DNA of 64,000 nt, from positions 806,001 through 870,000 of the forward strand of contig CAWISR010000002.1 of assembly GCA_963838845.1 (NCBI GenBank), written 5' to 3'. The position numbers and the translations under genes were made by a program. This stretch comes from CAVRXQ01 sp963838845 (GTDB lineage Bacteria > Actinomycetota > Acidimicrobiia > Acidimicrobiales > Bog-793). Below, in pieces: positions 49,063 to 57,655 of the stretch; position 1 is the first letter of the stretch; each line of letters starts with the position of its first letter. The notes below the pieces were generated by a model. That model made no database searches and had not been told where the DNA came from. It saw only the letters and a program-made list of their open reading frames with translations.

Positions 49063-49373
49063 CGGCGGTTAGCCGGACCGCCGCATCGCCCCAGATCAGC
49101 ACCCTGCCCCAGGCGCCAGAGTGCCCGTGAGAGACGTTTCCTGGCCCCAGGGCTCATCGGACGGTCCCGGCAGGGGTATCGGTGCGCCGACACGCCTGTA
49201 CGGCCTCGAGCGGGCGTGTAACAGGCCGGTTATCTCATATTTGAGATGAAGCCCAGGTGGGGAAGGAGTTGCCTCCACCGCAACCCCTTTGACCAGGGAT
49301 TACCTGCGAAAGACTTGCACCGGGTACAAAAAGTTGCATGTGCAGGGGCCGAGGGAGACCGTCACGCCCCGCC
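49063..49373. other. Gene-free region with a palindrome
   Basis: About 310 bp between convergent genes. It contains the perfect inverted repeat ATCTCA-TATT-TGAGAT (49232-49247) and, near 49313-49345, A/T-richer DNA with repeated TTGCA (ACTTGCACC, GTTGCATGTGCA). No gene seen. It could hold a terminator, an operator or part of a replication/transfer site. Confidence 0.45.
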
Positions 49374-49586
49374 TCACAGCGGCTCGACCACGATCTCCGT
49401 CTGCTCGTCCGGATCCAGCCCGCGGTTGTTCATCTCGACGCGGTCCCTCTCCTTGTGCATGTGGAGCGTGCACAGGACGTGCCGGCTTGAGACGACGTTG
49501 TGCTCGCGCGCCCAGGCGTTCGTGACGACGACGATCCACCTCGGGCGGTTCGCGCACGGCCCGTACTGCCCGTCGCAGGCGCTCAT
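49374..49586 (-). CDS. Small unknown protein with Cys/His pairs
   Basis: 70 residues. MSACDGQYGPCANRPRWIVV near the start and SRHVLCTLHMHKERDRVEMN later place two Cys and a Cys-x-x-His-x-His group so that a small zinc-binding fold is possible. GAGGAG lies just before the ATG, and the ATG overlaps the stop of the 84-residue gene. No family recognised. Confidence 0.6.
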   Translation of the reverse strand: MSACDGQYGPCANRPRWIVVVTNAWAREHNVVSSRHVLCTLHMHKERDRVEMNNRGLDPDEQTEIVVEPL

Positions 49587-49837
49587 CTCCTCGCCCCTCC
49601 CTCTGGCGCCGGACCCTGCTCGGCGAGACAAACCCCGATCACCACACCGATTGCCATGGCCTGGAGTTTGCTCAGGTGCTCGGGACTGACGCGCGACAAG
49701 ATCGCCTCGACCTGGAGTACGTCGAGCCCGTAGGCCTCGAACAGGAGGTTGATCGACGGACTCGCGGCCTGCGATTCGCCGATGGCGAGCACGGCCCGCG
49801 CCACGTCCTCGATCCCAAAGCGCGTTACACCCGTCAC
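49583..49837 (-). CDS. Single-copy paralogue of the element-specific domain
   Basis: 84 residues: GIEDVARAVLAIGESQAASP, INLLFEAYGLDVLQVEAILS, then LQAMAIGVVIGVCLAEQGPA. It aligns by eye with the units of the 207-residue protein at 47837 (LLEAHGLDPGEV; hydrophobic G-L-x-x-G; QGPA near the C-terminus). GTG start with AGGAG 8 nt upstream. It lies between the 230-residue gene (9 bp upstream) and the 70-residue gene, which it overlaps. Unknown function. Confidence 0.68.
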   Translation of the reverse strand: MTGVTRFGIEDVARAVLAIGESQAASPSINLLFEAYGLDVLQVEAILSRVSPEHLSKLQAMAIGVVIGVCLAEQGPAPEGGARR

Positions 49838-49846
49838 GATGTGCTC

Positions 49847-50539
49847 CTACCGGATTCCCAGGAGCGCAGCGGTCGAGGCTGGCGGGTAGCCGAGGACGAC
49901 ACCGGTAATCATCCAGTACCCGTCGTCGAAGTCCTTTGCCCGGTCGGGCAGCCACAGGTCGCCGGCGAGACGGACAAGCTCCGCGCAACGGGGTTCTCCG
50001 AGCGCCTCGTACCACGCCGCGATTTCGTCGAGCGGAACGGCGTCGCCGAGGGAGCACTCCGGCGCGACCCAGCAGCGAACGGTCTCCCCGTCGACCAGTG
50101 GGTCCGACTCGACTAGCGAGAAGCCCGGACGGGCAGCGACGCGGTCGCGCACTTCGGCGATGTCAGGACACTTCCGCCACTCACGGAGGCCGCCCTCTTT
50201 CAACGCGGCCAGCCCGCCGCAAATCTTCTCGCCGCTCAGCACCCGTCGGAGGATGACTTCGTTCTCGTCCACGCCCCAGGGCCTGCTCCACCCGCCGCAC
50301 AGGTCGAGGTTCGTCCACGAGAAGCCGTCCGGCATGGGGGCCGGGCGGCTTGGAATCGTATAGGTGTGCAGGGTGAGACCCTCGTTCACCGCCTTCACGA
50401 CATTGCCGCGCCGGACCCAGCCGGGGAGTTCGGCGCCGCGCTCGACGAGGCGCGGCCACCGTTCGGGGGGCAGGTGCGAAGCGTGGACGAAGGTCGTTAC
50501 GACGCCGCCCCCAACCAAGAGACCTCCGTTCGGTTGCAC
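49847..50539 (-). CDS. Unknown element protein
   Basis: 230 residues with strong coding character and no domain I can name. Features: an N-terminal hydrophobic stretch (GGLLVGGGVVTTFVHASHLP) too short for a certain signal peptide, a Trp-rich centre (GFSWTNLDLCGGWSRPWGVD) and a C-terminal DDGYWMITGVVLGYPPASTA. First gene of a three-gene minus-strand unit. GTG start; a TAAGCC box lies 7 nt upstream on this strand, so it may be leaderless. Confidence 0.6.
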   Translation of the reverse strand: MQPNGGLLVGGGVVTTFVHASHLPPERWPRLVERGAELPGWVRRGNVVKAVNEGLTLHTYTIPSRPAPMPDGFSWTNLDLCGGWSRPWGVDENEVILRRVLSGEKICGGLAALKEGGLREWRKCPDIAEVRDRVAARPGFSLVESDPLVDGETVRCWVAPECSLGDAVPLDEIAAWYEALGEPRCAELVRLAGDLWLPDRAKDFDDGYWMITGVVLGYPPASTAALLGIR

Positions 50540-50627
50540 GGGGGCAGGCTTACCAGACGGGTGTGGCAGTTAGACCATCCCCGCACGTCGCCTGGGGCGA
50601 CGCGGGGCACCGGTCGCGGCGGCAGAC

Positions 50628-50858
50628 ATGGGAGCCCGGTGGGAAGACGCGCCGAGGCGCCCCGGCGGCACGATCCGGGGCATCGACGACAAGACGAAGG
50701 CACGGTACGAGTGGGGAGCGGGGCGGGACACGCAAGTGCCCGCTTGGGTGGCCGACTACTGGGCCGCCCGTCTCCGGCTCGCGGAGGACCCGGACGCGCG
50801 AGCGAAGGTGATCGCGGCGGCCCTCTCGGACGGAATCGAGCTGCCCGATCCGGACTAG
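50628..50858 (+). CDS. Small hypothetical protein
   Basis: 76 residues, charged and helical (YEWGAGRDTQVPAWVADYWA, EDPDARAKVIAAALSDGIE). It is divergent from the 230-residue gene. No motif known. Frame choice rests on amino acid composition; an overlapping reading from 50563 in another frame looks Arg-rich and unlikely. Confidence 0.45.
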   Translation: MGARWEDAPRRPGGTIRGIDDKTKARYEWGAGRDTQVPAWVADYWAARLRLAEDPDARAKVIAAALSDGIELPDPD

Positions 50859-51139
50859 CGGACCCTCTCGGGATTCAGGCCCGCGGCCTTGGCGGCCGTG
50901 CGCGCGGGGCGTGCGGGCCGTCCCCTCGCCGGAGAGGTTGCCGGGCGCTGCGGGGGGATAGGGCGTCTCCCTGCCCTCGCACGCTCCGACCTCGGCGGAC
51001 GGGGTGGTCCGTCGCCACGGCATATATGAGGGGGCGATTCGAATCGAAGCGGGATGGGGTAGCGCGGCCAGCTTCACCTTCAGCCTGGCCCACGTTTTGC
51101 TGTACCTCTCGGTGAAACCGTGCGGGAGAGCCAAGGTCC
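50859..51139. other. Intergenic region
   Basis: About 280 bp with no convincing gene. It separates the small protein gene from a converging unknown gene, and nearby codon choice changes from GGG/CCC-rich to TCG/CGA-rich. No attachment repeat or IS end is visible. Confidence 0.4.
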
Positions 51140-51973
51140 TTATTCAGTGGCCTGCCCCGGATACTCCAGACGCTCACTCACAGTTTCTCGGTCGAGTTGC
51201 GTCGGCGGATACACGCAGTAGAGGCCATCTGACATTCGCTCGCCATTGATGAGCCGCACGTTGCCCGAGGGTCCCGAAAGGAGAAATCCACTCGGTTGAT
51301 CCGCAACGCCCCCTCCGCGATAGCGGAACGCGCGGAGTCCGATGAACGTTTGGAGTTCGCAGTCGGGAGGAGGCAAGAGAGCTCTGAACGTCATGACCGT
51401 TCGGAGACGGGGATGAGCGAGTCCGATCACCCACTCGCGGTTCTCGATCCTAAGAAACTGCCGGTCCTCCTCAGCGAAGCAAACGGCCTCGAACACGAAT
51501 GCCGATTCGCCTCCGACAGGGGGAATGGCCCCTTCCTCGAACACCAGAGCATCAGTTCGGTCGGGGTCGCCTGTCTCAAACTGCTCGATGCCGTGAACGG
51601 CGCAGGTGAAGCTCGAACCCGTCTTCGGTGGCCGGCGGAGCTCGAAGCTTCTCAGTCCCAACCCCTTCGGACGGCCCTCTTGAGTAAGGCCAGATGTGAC
51701 GCCGGTTCCCGAGAACTGAAGAAGGCCGTCTGGATGATGCGCCATTTTGAGGCGCTTCTCTTCGTCGTCGAAAAGTGCTGTGCGAACGAAGTTCTGACGC
51801 TCCATCTTCGACTCGGCACGGTCGTAGTAAACCGTCGCGATGAAGGCGATGGCTTCCCTAGCAGAGTGGTACGGGGCGGTCACGTAGTACGAGCCGTCTT
51901 GCCCGAACCACAGGCGAAAGATCTTGTAAGTCTCTCGGCCTGTCGTCAGCTGCACCGTCCAGCCGTCGGCCAC
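51140..51973 (-). CDS. Unknown protein, 277 residues
   Basis: A soluble-looking mixed alpha/beta protein with many aromatic residues: WTVQLTTGRETYKIFRLWFG, YYVTAPYHSAREAIAFIATV, MAHHPDGLLQFSGTGVTSGL and DGLYCVYPPTQLDRETVSE. No signal peptide or TM helix. I do not recognise it. It is the first gene of the stretch (51.1-57.6 kb) whose codon use looks like the chromosomal part of the window. ATG start without a clear ribosome site. Confidence 0.6.
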   Translation of the reverse strand: MADGWTVQLTTGRETYKIFRLWFGQDGSYYVTAPYHSAREAIAFIATVYYDRAESKMERQNFVRTALFDDEEKRLKMAHHPDGLLQFSGTGVTSGLTQEGRPKGLGLRSFELRRPPKTGSSFTCAVHGIEQFETGDPDRTDALVFEEGAIPPVGGESAFVFEAVCFAEEDRQFLRIENREWVIGLAHPRLRTVMTFRALLPPPDCELQTFIGLRAFRYRGGGVADQPSGFLLSGPSGNVRLINGERMSDGLYCVYPPTQLDRETVSERLEYPGQATE

Positions 51974-52055
51974 AATCTCAAAAATATCGGTGGATCTAAA
52001 GGCGAAGGTTCTCCCGTGTTAGCAACGACGACCCGGCACCGCTTCTAACTCGGAA

Positions 52056-52709
52056 TCAATGCGACATGGCATCCACGACGATCACTTCGCTGAAGCTTCG
52101 ACCGTCCACCTGCCACGCGTAACAACCGGGAGTTGCCACCCACGTCGCCTCCGGGAAGGCGCGATAGCCGTCTTTCGTGTTTGCTGCCGGCCCAGACGGT
52201 ACGACGAGAGGTCCTGGAATCGGCTGACCGGCTGCAAATACTCGAACTGGACCGTGCGCTCCGAGCCGTGTCGCGCGGACGACGAAGGGACCTGTGTACT
52301 TCGGCGAGCTGAACCACAGCGTGTCGAGTGCAAACCAGCCGCGAAACTCCGTCTTGCCGAGGTCGACGCGCCCGCGGCGGAGATCTCCCTCATTGTCGAT
52401 GACGAGCTTCACGGAACCGCTGCCGAAGGCGACCGAATGGAAGTAGCCGAGGTATTGCGTCGTGGCGGCGGAAGTCGGACAGGACCCGTCGGTGCCAAGC
52501 GACGGGTAGTGGAGCGGCCGCGCGAGCAGAGATGTCGGTCGCGCCGACGAGGTCAACGAGTTGGCGACGAGATAAGTACCGAGCGCAACGAGGACGGCGA
52601 CGCCACTTACAAGCAAGCGACGGCGCCGATGCCGACGCGCCTCTTTGATGAGCGCGTCAGTCCGGGGCTGCGTCAGCTCGGCCTCGCGACGCGGCGCGAG
52701 GACCGTCAT
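52056..52709 (-). CDS. Membrane-anchored extracytoplasmic protein with LIKEARR motif
   Basis: 217 residues. A cytoplasmic N-terminus ending ALIKEARRHRRRRLLVSG precedes one TM helix (VAVLVALGTYLVANSL), so the rest, about 160 residues with FVVRATRLGAHGPVRVFAAG and a closing ATPGCYAWQVDGRSFSEVI, should face outside. The same N-terminal motif and layout occur in the protein at 53119 on the other side of the GntR gene. Function unknown. Confidence 0.65.
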   Translation of the reverse strand: MTVLAPRREAELTQPRTDALIKEARRHRRRRLLVSGVAVLVALGTYLVANSLTSSARPTSLLARPLHYPSLGTDGSCPTSAATTQYLGYFHSVAFGSGSVKLVIDNEGDLRRGRVDLGKTEFRGWFALDTLWFSSPKYTGPFVVRATRLGAHGPVRVFAAGQPIPGPLVVPSGPAANTKDGYRAFPEATWVATPGCYAWQVDGRSFSEVIVVDAMSH

Positions 52710-52748
52710 CTCGCCTCGGGATAGAACCAGTGCGTCATTGGCGCTAGT

Positions 52749-53111
52749 ATGAGTGGCACAATGCTGCGCGTCAAGGTCGACCGGTCAGACCCTGCTCTTC
52801 TCCACGACCAGGTCGCCGCCGACATCCGAAAGGCCATCGCGGACGGCGAGGCGCATCCCGGTGAGCGCTTGCCGCCGGCTCGCGACCTCGCCGCGGTCCT
52901 CGGGGTCAACACGAACACCGTGCTTCGCTCTCTTCGGTTGTTGCGAGACGAGGGCCTGCTCGAGTTCCGGCGTGGTCGCGGGATCACAGTCGCCGGTGGT
53001 GCGGTGCCAAAGAGCCTCGTGCTCACGAAAGCACAGGAGCTCATTCAGGTCGCCCGTAAGGAAGGCCTTCGCCGCGACGATTTAATCCGGCTCATCGAGA
53101 GTCTGCCGTAA
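52749..53111 (+). CDS. GntR-family regulator, YtrA subfamily
   Basis: 120 residues: the winged HTH DQVAADIRKAIADGEAHPGE, RLPPARDLAAVLGVNTNTVL, RSLRLLRDEGLLEFRRGRGI, with the short helical C-terminus (SLVLTKAQELIQVARKEGLR) that defines YtrA types, which usually control membrane transporters. The effector site is absent. Start is ATG 52749 or ATG 52761; TAGTAT just precedes. It sits between two membrane proteins that share a motif, 8 bp ahead of the second, and is probably their regulator. Confidence 0.88.
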   Translation: MSGTMLRVKVDRSDPALLHDQVAADIRKAIADGEAHPGERLPPARDLAAVLGVNTNTVLRSLRLLRDEGLLEFRRGRGITVAGGAVPKSLVLTKAQELIQVARKEGLRRDDLIRLIESLP

Positions 53112-53118
53112 CGAGCTC

Positions 53119-54389
53119 GTGGTGACACTCGTCCGGCCTCCGAGCCCGCTCCTCGATAAGCCCGTGAGTGCCGCCGAGGCGCTGATCAAGGAGGCGCGGC
53201 GACGGCATCGTCGGCGACTCCGGATAATCGCTCTCGTCGCAGTGGCAGCAATCGCGACGGGAGCCGGACTCGCGCTCACTGCCGGCGGCCCGAGTCGATC
53301 ACCGCGCACGAACAGTCCGAGCGGATCGGCGACGGGGACGTCGAGCGGGATCCTCCCCGGCGCAAACACAACCGTTGTGGTCTGGCCCGGGACCCTCGGT
53401 TGCTGCGAACAGGACAACAACGCCTACGTCGACGACCTCGCGCAACGGGGAAGGTGTCGCTTCTCCACGTCCCTCCCTTCGGCGGCGGTGACATTCCTTA
53501 CAGCATCGTTTCAGTCGGCCGTTCGCTCGTCTATCTCGGCACCGCTACCAATCCCGGGGTGTGGGCAATCCGCGACGGCTTCAAGGGAAGACCTCGTTTA
53601 CTCGGCGATGCGACGTTGTTCGCCCCTTCGGCGCTGCCGGGTCATGTCTGGCTCATCAACGCGGCAGCGGTTGGTTTCGGGGGGAGCGTCCGTTCGGCGT
53701 CGGTGAGCACGGATCGCCTCGGGCAGGCGATCCGCCTCCCGAAGGGAACGGACCTGATCGAAGGGACCGTCCGTGGGCTCTTGCTCGACTCCAATAAGTA
53801 CGAGTTCGAACTCTGGCAACCCGGCCACAGCCCGACTCGGCTCGGTTACGCCGCCGAAGGAGCCAGCGCACTGATGACTGCCGACGCGAACCTGGTCGCG
53901 TACGGCACCGGCTGCAAGAACACCTCGGGGGCGAGTTATGGCTACAGGTTGTGCACGAGCCTGCGTGTCATCGACTTTCGAAGTGGCAGGCGTTTCACCA
54001 TCCCCGCGCCTTCGGGCACGCTCGGTTGGGAACCGGTTGGCGATGTCCCGATTTCGGTGGGAGCAATCGCGCCGGGCGACACGATGTTCGCCGCGCAGGC
54101 GGGGCTCGCGCCCATTCGCGCCGCCAACGTTCGCCTCTACGTGGTCGCGCTCAACGGACGCGCCATCACGGCTCGCCCTGTTCCGGTCTCATCCGGACCT
54201 CCGAGTGTCACGACGTGGTCGAACGATGGATCCTGGCTGCTTTACGCCGTTAGGGGGTCTCCACTTCGTGCCTTCCAGACCACCACAGGGCAGGTGCGAA
54301 CGCTTGGTCCCCGCGTTAGCCAGCTAGCGCGAGCGCTCGATCTCCGGGTTGGCCAGTTAGCGATGGTGCTGGTCAGCGTTCCGCGTTGA
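53119..54389 (+). CDS. Membrane-anchored beta-propeller-like protein with LIKEARR motif (frame broken near 53447)
   Basis: About 423 residues after joining two frames. The N-terminus (AEALIKEARRRHRRRLRIIA) and the TM helix LVAVAAIATGAGLALTAGG are followed by a Ser/Pro linker and a region of repeated strands such as IVSVGRSLVYLGTATNPGVW, LPGHVWLINAAAVGFGG and TWSNDGSWLLYAVRG, the look of a WD40/TolB-type propeller outside the membrane. One base is lost near AACGGGGAAGG (about 53447). Starts 8 bp after the GntR stop, so co-transcribed. Confidence 0.65.
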
Positions 54390-54473
54390 CTGTGCCGTCT
54401 CAATAACCGCGATTTGAGTACGGTGCTTTCGGTGCCCCAGAACGCCGGTTTCGCCACCGCTACGGTCATCGCC

Positions 54474-54907
54474 ATGGACGTTGATACGTTTCTTTCCCGT
54501 CCGCTCGTTGCGCGAGTCGCGGTGAACGGACCGCATGGACCAACGGTTCGGCCGATCTGGTTCCTCTATGGGACAAAACGTTCTGGTGGTCAACCGGCTC
54601 CTCATACTCCCGCCTCGGTGAGTTGCTCTCGAACGACTCCCGCGTCGCGATGAGCATCGACACGTGCGACCTTGAGACTGGGGAAGTTCTCGCCTTAACG
54701 GTCGTCGGGCGCGCAGTCGTTCATCCGCTCGACGCCGAACTCGCGAAGCGGAAGATTGCGAAGTACCTAGGGCCTGACGTCGAACGGTGGGACAGCCGCT
54801 TTCGCGACGCCTTCGACGACGCAACGACGAGGCTCGTCAGTCTGAGACCAGAACACCCACTGCGTCTGAGGGACATGTCCTTCGTGCCGGCCAAAACCAC
54901 TGGCTGA
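54474..54907 (+). CDS. Pyridoxamine 5'-phosphate oxidase-related (PPOX) flavin protein (frame broken near 54570)
   Basis: About 144 residues. The split-barrel flavin fold is seen as VARVAVNGPHGPTVRPIWFL with YGTK, then, after a one-base shift at the AAAA of 54574-54577, FWWSTGSSYSRLGELLSNDS, RVAMSIDTCDLETGEVLALT and VVGRAVVHPLDAELAKR. This resembles F420/FMN-dependent oxidoreductases of actinobacteria. ATG 54474 lies 7 nt after TACGGT, a leaderless arrangement. Cofactor and substrate are not evident. Confidence 0.75.
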
Positions 54908-54955
54908 CTGCCCCATATCGTCGGGAGCGCAGCAGTTCTCAACTGCGAAGCGCCG

Positions 54956-55459
54956 TCACCGTTGCGCCGCTGGCGGCACCTCGCCTCTCAGCGCCGTGAG
55001 CATGAGTCCGGCGATATCGGCCTTCATCCAGTAGATGGAGCCGCCGTTGCGAGGCTCAATCTCGATGGGCAGCGGTCGTCGACATTCGCGTGCAAAGTAG
55101 CGCGACGGCCACGCGAGGACGCCAGCTATCCCATACCGACCGTTCGCGATTCCGGCGATCTCGGCGAGCTCGTCTGCTCCATACCTGGTATCTGGGTTGG
55201 AGGCGAGGATCTCAAAGAGCTTTCGCGCAGGCGGCGTCATTTTGCTCAGCACTGCCATCGCGAGCTTTTGGTCGTGATAAGGACTCCAAGGCAAGATGTC
55301 TCGTTCGGACGCTTCGTCGCCGCCGACGACCGCCCCCGCCATCCATTGACCGAGCATCCGATAGAAGTCGGCGAGTCGACCGGCAGGGATCTTGATGGCA
55401 ATCTCGATCAGTCCGCCATCCTCGTCGTTCGGGCCGTCTGCGAACGTCGTGGTCACCAT
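54956..55459 (-). CDS. DUF6416-like winged-helix protein
   Basis: 167 residues. The middle (LAMAVLSKMTPPARKLFEIL, YGADELAEIAGIANGRYGIA, GVLAWPSRYFARECRRPLPI) and the end (EPRNGGSIYWMKADIAGLML) match my memory of an actinobacterial family of winged-helix proteins (DUF6416); I am not sure of the number. DNA binding is possible. ATG start, with TATACC 8 nt upstream on this strand. Confidence 0.6.
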   Translation of the reverse strand: MVTTTFADGPNDEDGGLIEIAIKIPAGRLADFYRMLGQWMAGAVVGGDEASERDILPWSPYHDQKLAMAVLSKMTPPARKLFEILASNPDTRYGADELAEIAGIANGRYGIAGVLAWPSRYFARECRRPLPIEIEPRNGGSIYWMKADIAGLMLTALRGEVPPAAQR

Positions 55460-55657
55460 TTAGCAATGGTATAGCTATGTCAGAGATAAGTAAATAGCCA
55501 GGTCTAGACCAGTCACGTGTACGGGCGCCCGATCAAGGACCGGCTCCAAACGCGACCTCCAAACGTGCCGGTCTCTGATTCGCGTAACCAACCGGACGAT
55601 GCGCGGGCGGTTCGGTAGGAGCGACTGCCATAGGAACCGCGGCTGCGTCGAGAAGCT

Positions 55658-56821
55658 TTAGCTCAACGAGCGCTCGGCAGCGTAGAGAAAGTAAAAGGGC
55701 TGCATTCGGACCTCGGACGCCGCATCGCGGTGATCACGGAGTGCTTGAAGCACTGGGGCTGCCACAGTAAATGCTCCCCCCAGGGCAGCGACAGTGTGCG
55801 CGTGGCCGAGGAGCCCAGCGGCGACGACTGTCAATCCCGGATACGCGTCCTTGCCGGCCCTAACGACGTCGGCAGCGAAGGAAAGCAGGGAGTGATTCTG
55901 CTGTACCGATGCTCCGATTTGCTCTATCGCCGGCGCGACGGTTTCGACCCACGCGTCGTGAACTTCGTCCTCAAAGTCCGACTCCCAGGCGGACGATGCG
56001 AAGCCCTTGGCGATGGTCACCATGGCGCCCCGGAACCGAGTCAGCGACGGTGCGAGGTCCTTGCGAATGTCCAAGACCTCATCAACCGTTGCCAGTGGAA
56101 ACGTCGGAAGCCGGCCCATGAGCGCCGAGGCGGTCATGGCTTGCGCGCACCGGCCTGCTGGACCCTTCGCCGGCGAGAAGAGCCCTTCGCTAATCGCGGC
56201 CGACGTCAGGTTGGCAATGGGCTCGTCGAAGATGAGGTACTCGCGCCCGGACGAGAGATGCCGCGAGAGTTTGCCCACAAACGAGTCGATGATGCGGTTG
56301 GTATGAGGATCGTCCTCTCGCTCGCCAGACTCGGCAAGTTTCGCGGATCGGATACACGAGACGAGGAGATCGAAGGCGTCGCCGGGATCGGCGCTCTCGA
56401 TGTCGAGCAGTCCGCTGGCTCGGGCGCGAGCAAGCTGGTCGACGCCTGCCCTGGTGCAGATATCTCGCACTGCTTCGCTCAGTTGCCGCTGCATCGGCTT
56501 GAACTGTTCTCGAAGCCCAGCTCGTAGGAGGACGTCACCAAGGGAGGCCCCTCGGGCACTCGCCCGGAGATAGCCCGAGATCTCGTCCAAGCTCCGTTCG
56601 AACTCGGGGACGTCGTCCTCGGCCATCAGAATCGGCGCGACGCGGCGCATGAGTGCGAGTTGTTGGCTGGGCGAGAACTTCTCCAGGTTCTCGACCCGGA
56701 GCAGCATCGTCGTGACCGGACTCAGCAGCGTCACCTCATCGCCGTAAAGGAGTGCCGCCTTGACGAGATCCAGCTCAGGGGCAGCCGTGAGGTCCGATCC
56801 AGGGTTTGCGGCCACCACCAT
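55658..56821 (-). CDS. Unknown 387-residue protein
   Basis: An all-helical-looking protein: ALLYGDEVTLLSPVTTMLLR early, REYLIFDEPIANLTSAAISE in the middle, a hydrophobic LTVVAAGLLGHAHTVAALGG that may be a membrane or buried helix, and a conserved-looking end QPFYFLYAAERSL. Proteins with this overall shape occur scattered in bacterial genomes as accessory genes, but I know no function. GTG/ATG start near 56821. It precedes no close partner; the LRAT-like gene lies 161 bp upstream on the same strand. Confidence 0.6.
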   Translation of the reverse strand: MVVAANPGSDLTAAPELDLVKAALLYGDEVTLLSPVTTMLLRVENLEKFSPSQQLALMRRVAPILMAEDDVPEFERSLDEISGYLRASARGASLGDVLLRAGLREQFKPMQRQLSEAVRDICTRAGVDQLARARASGLLDIESADPGDAFDLLVSCIRSAKLAESGEREDDPHTNRIIDSFVGKLSRHLSSGREYLIFDEPIANLTSAAISEGLFSPAKGPAGRCAQAMTASALMGRLPTFPLATVDEVLDIRKDLAPSLTRFRGAMVTIAKGFASSAWESDFEDEVHDAWVETVAPAIEQIGASVQQNHSLLSFAADVVRAGKDAYPGLTVVAAGLLGHAHTVAALGGAFTVAAPVLQALRDHRDAASEVRMQPFYFLYAAERSLS

Positions 56822-56982
56822 CCGGAACTTGCCGGACGCCTGTGTCGTCCGGCCAACGGGCGGTCGAGGGCGGCCGCGTCTTCCGCTTCTTCCCCTTAGC
56901 CGTCATGCGGCGACTTGATCGTTCGTTTGGACAAACAGATGTTCGATACCTTACCCAGACATCGCTCCTGGACCGGAAGCGC

Positions 56983-57567
56983 TCAGGTATTCGGGGGCCA
57001 CTTTCCGGGACCCGGATAACGGCACGTGTGGTCGAAAAACCGTCTGTCCATGATGTAGGGGACGGCAGTTACGAGTGATATTGAGATCGAGACCGCTCCG
57101 AGAAAGATGCCCAGTCGCCGCTTGGTGCGGAGCGCGTAAGGCACGATCAGCGAGAGCGGCGTTCGCAGCAGCAGAAATCGCTTCACCTGGAAACTCTCGT
57201 AGTCGCCCGTGGCACACCAGATTGCAATCGACTCACAGTTCCGATACCCCAGTCTGTAGATGGGGGGTTGGTTGTCAACGAGCCAGAGAGCTCGGTCGAC
57301 TGTTTCTTCCGACGACAACTGATCGGAGTAGGTGAGGCCTTGCCACGTGATCGGGTGAACCACAACCTCGGCTTGTGAAGGTCCCTCGAATGTTGAGAGA
57401 GTGACTCGCCGCACTTCGGTCTTGCCTTTATGCAAGAAGTCGCCGCCTCCGAAGTCGACGACTTCGTCGGGCGCGACGACGATTCCGTGGTGCCAGTACG
57501 CGATGGACACGCCGACCACGCGCCGGTTTCGGTTGACTCGAACGTGATCACCAAGGTTGAACATCAC
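56983..57567 (-). CDS. LRAT-like (NlpC/P60-related) protein with C-terminal membrane segment
   Basis: 194 residues. The start FNLGDHVRVNRNRRVVGVSI, followed by YWHHGIVVAPDEVVDFGGGD, has the GDH...HHGI pattern of the lecithin:retinol acyltransferase-type permuted papain fold, with the His of the catalytic pair. The second box GYRNCESIAIWCATGDYE supplies the Cys (family form NCE-x-x-x-x-W-C-x-x-G). A TM helix (LGIFLGAVSISISLVTAVPY) near the end would anchor it. Such proteins act as acyltransferases or phospholipases on lipids. GTG 57567 or ATG 57564 as start. Confidence 0.72.
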   Translation of the reverse strand: MMFNLGDHVRVNRNRRVVGVSIAYWHHGIVVAPDEVVDFGGGDFLHKGKTEVRRVTLSTFEGPSQAEVVVHPITWQGLTYSDQLSSEETVDRALWLVDNQPPIYRLGYRNCESIAIWCATGDYESFQVKRFLLLRTPLSLIVPYALRTKRRLGIFLGAVSISISLVTAVPYIMDRRFFDHTCRYPGPGKWPPNT

Positions 57568-57655
57568 GCGTAGGCGGCATTTCCGTGAAACGTCGAACCG
57601 AGGGCAGCTACTTGCTCCTTCTTCTCAACGGAATATTGCGACGCCGGGCAGTTCC

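Noticed and set aside
50875..51177. 100-codon minus-strand frame
   Set aside because: Low-complexity Arg/Pro content and overlap with the 277-residue gene.
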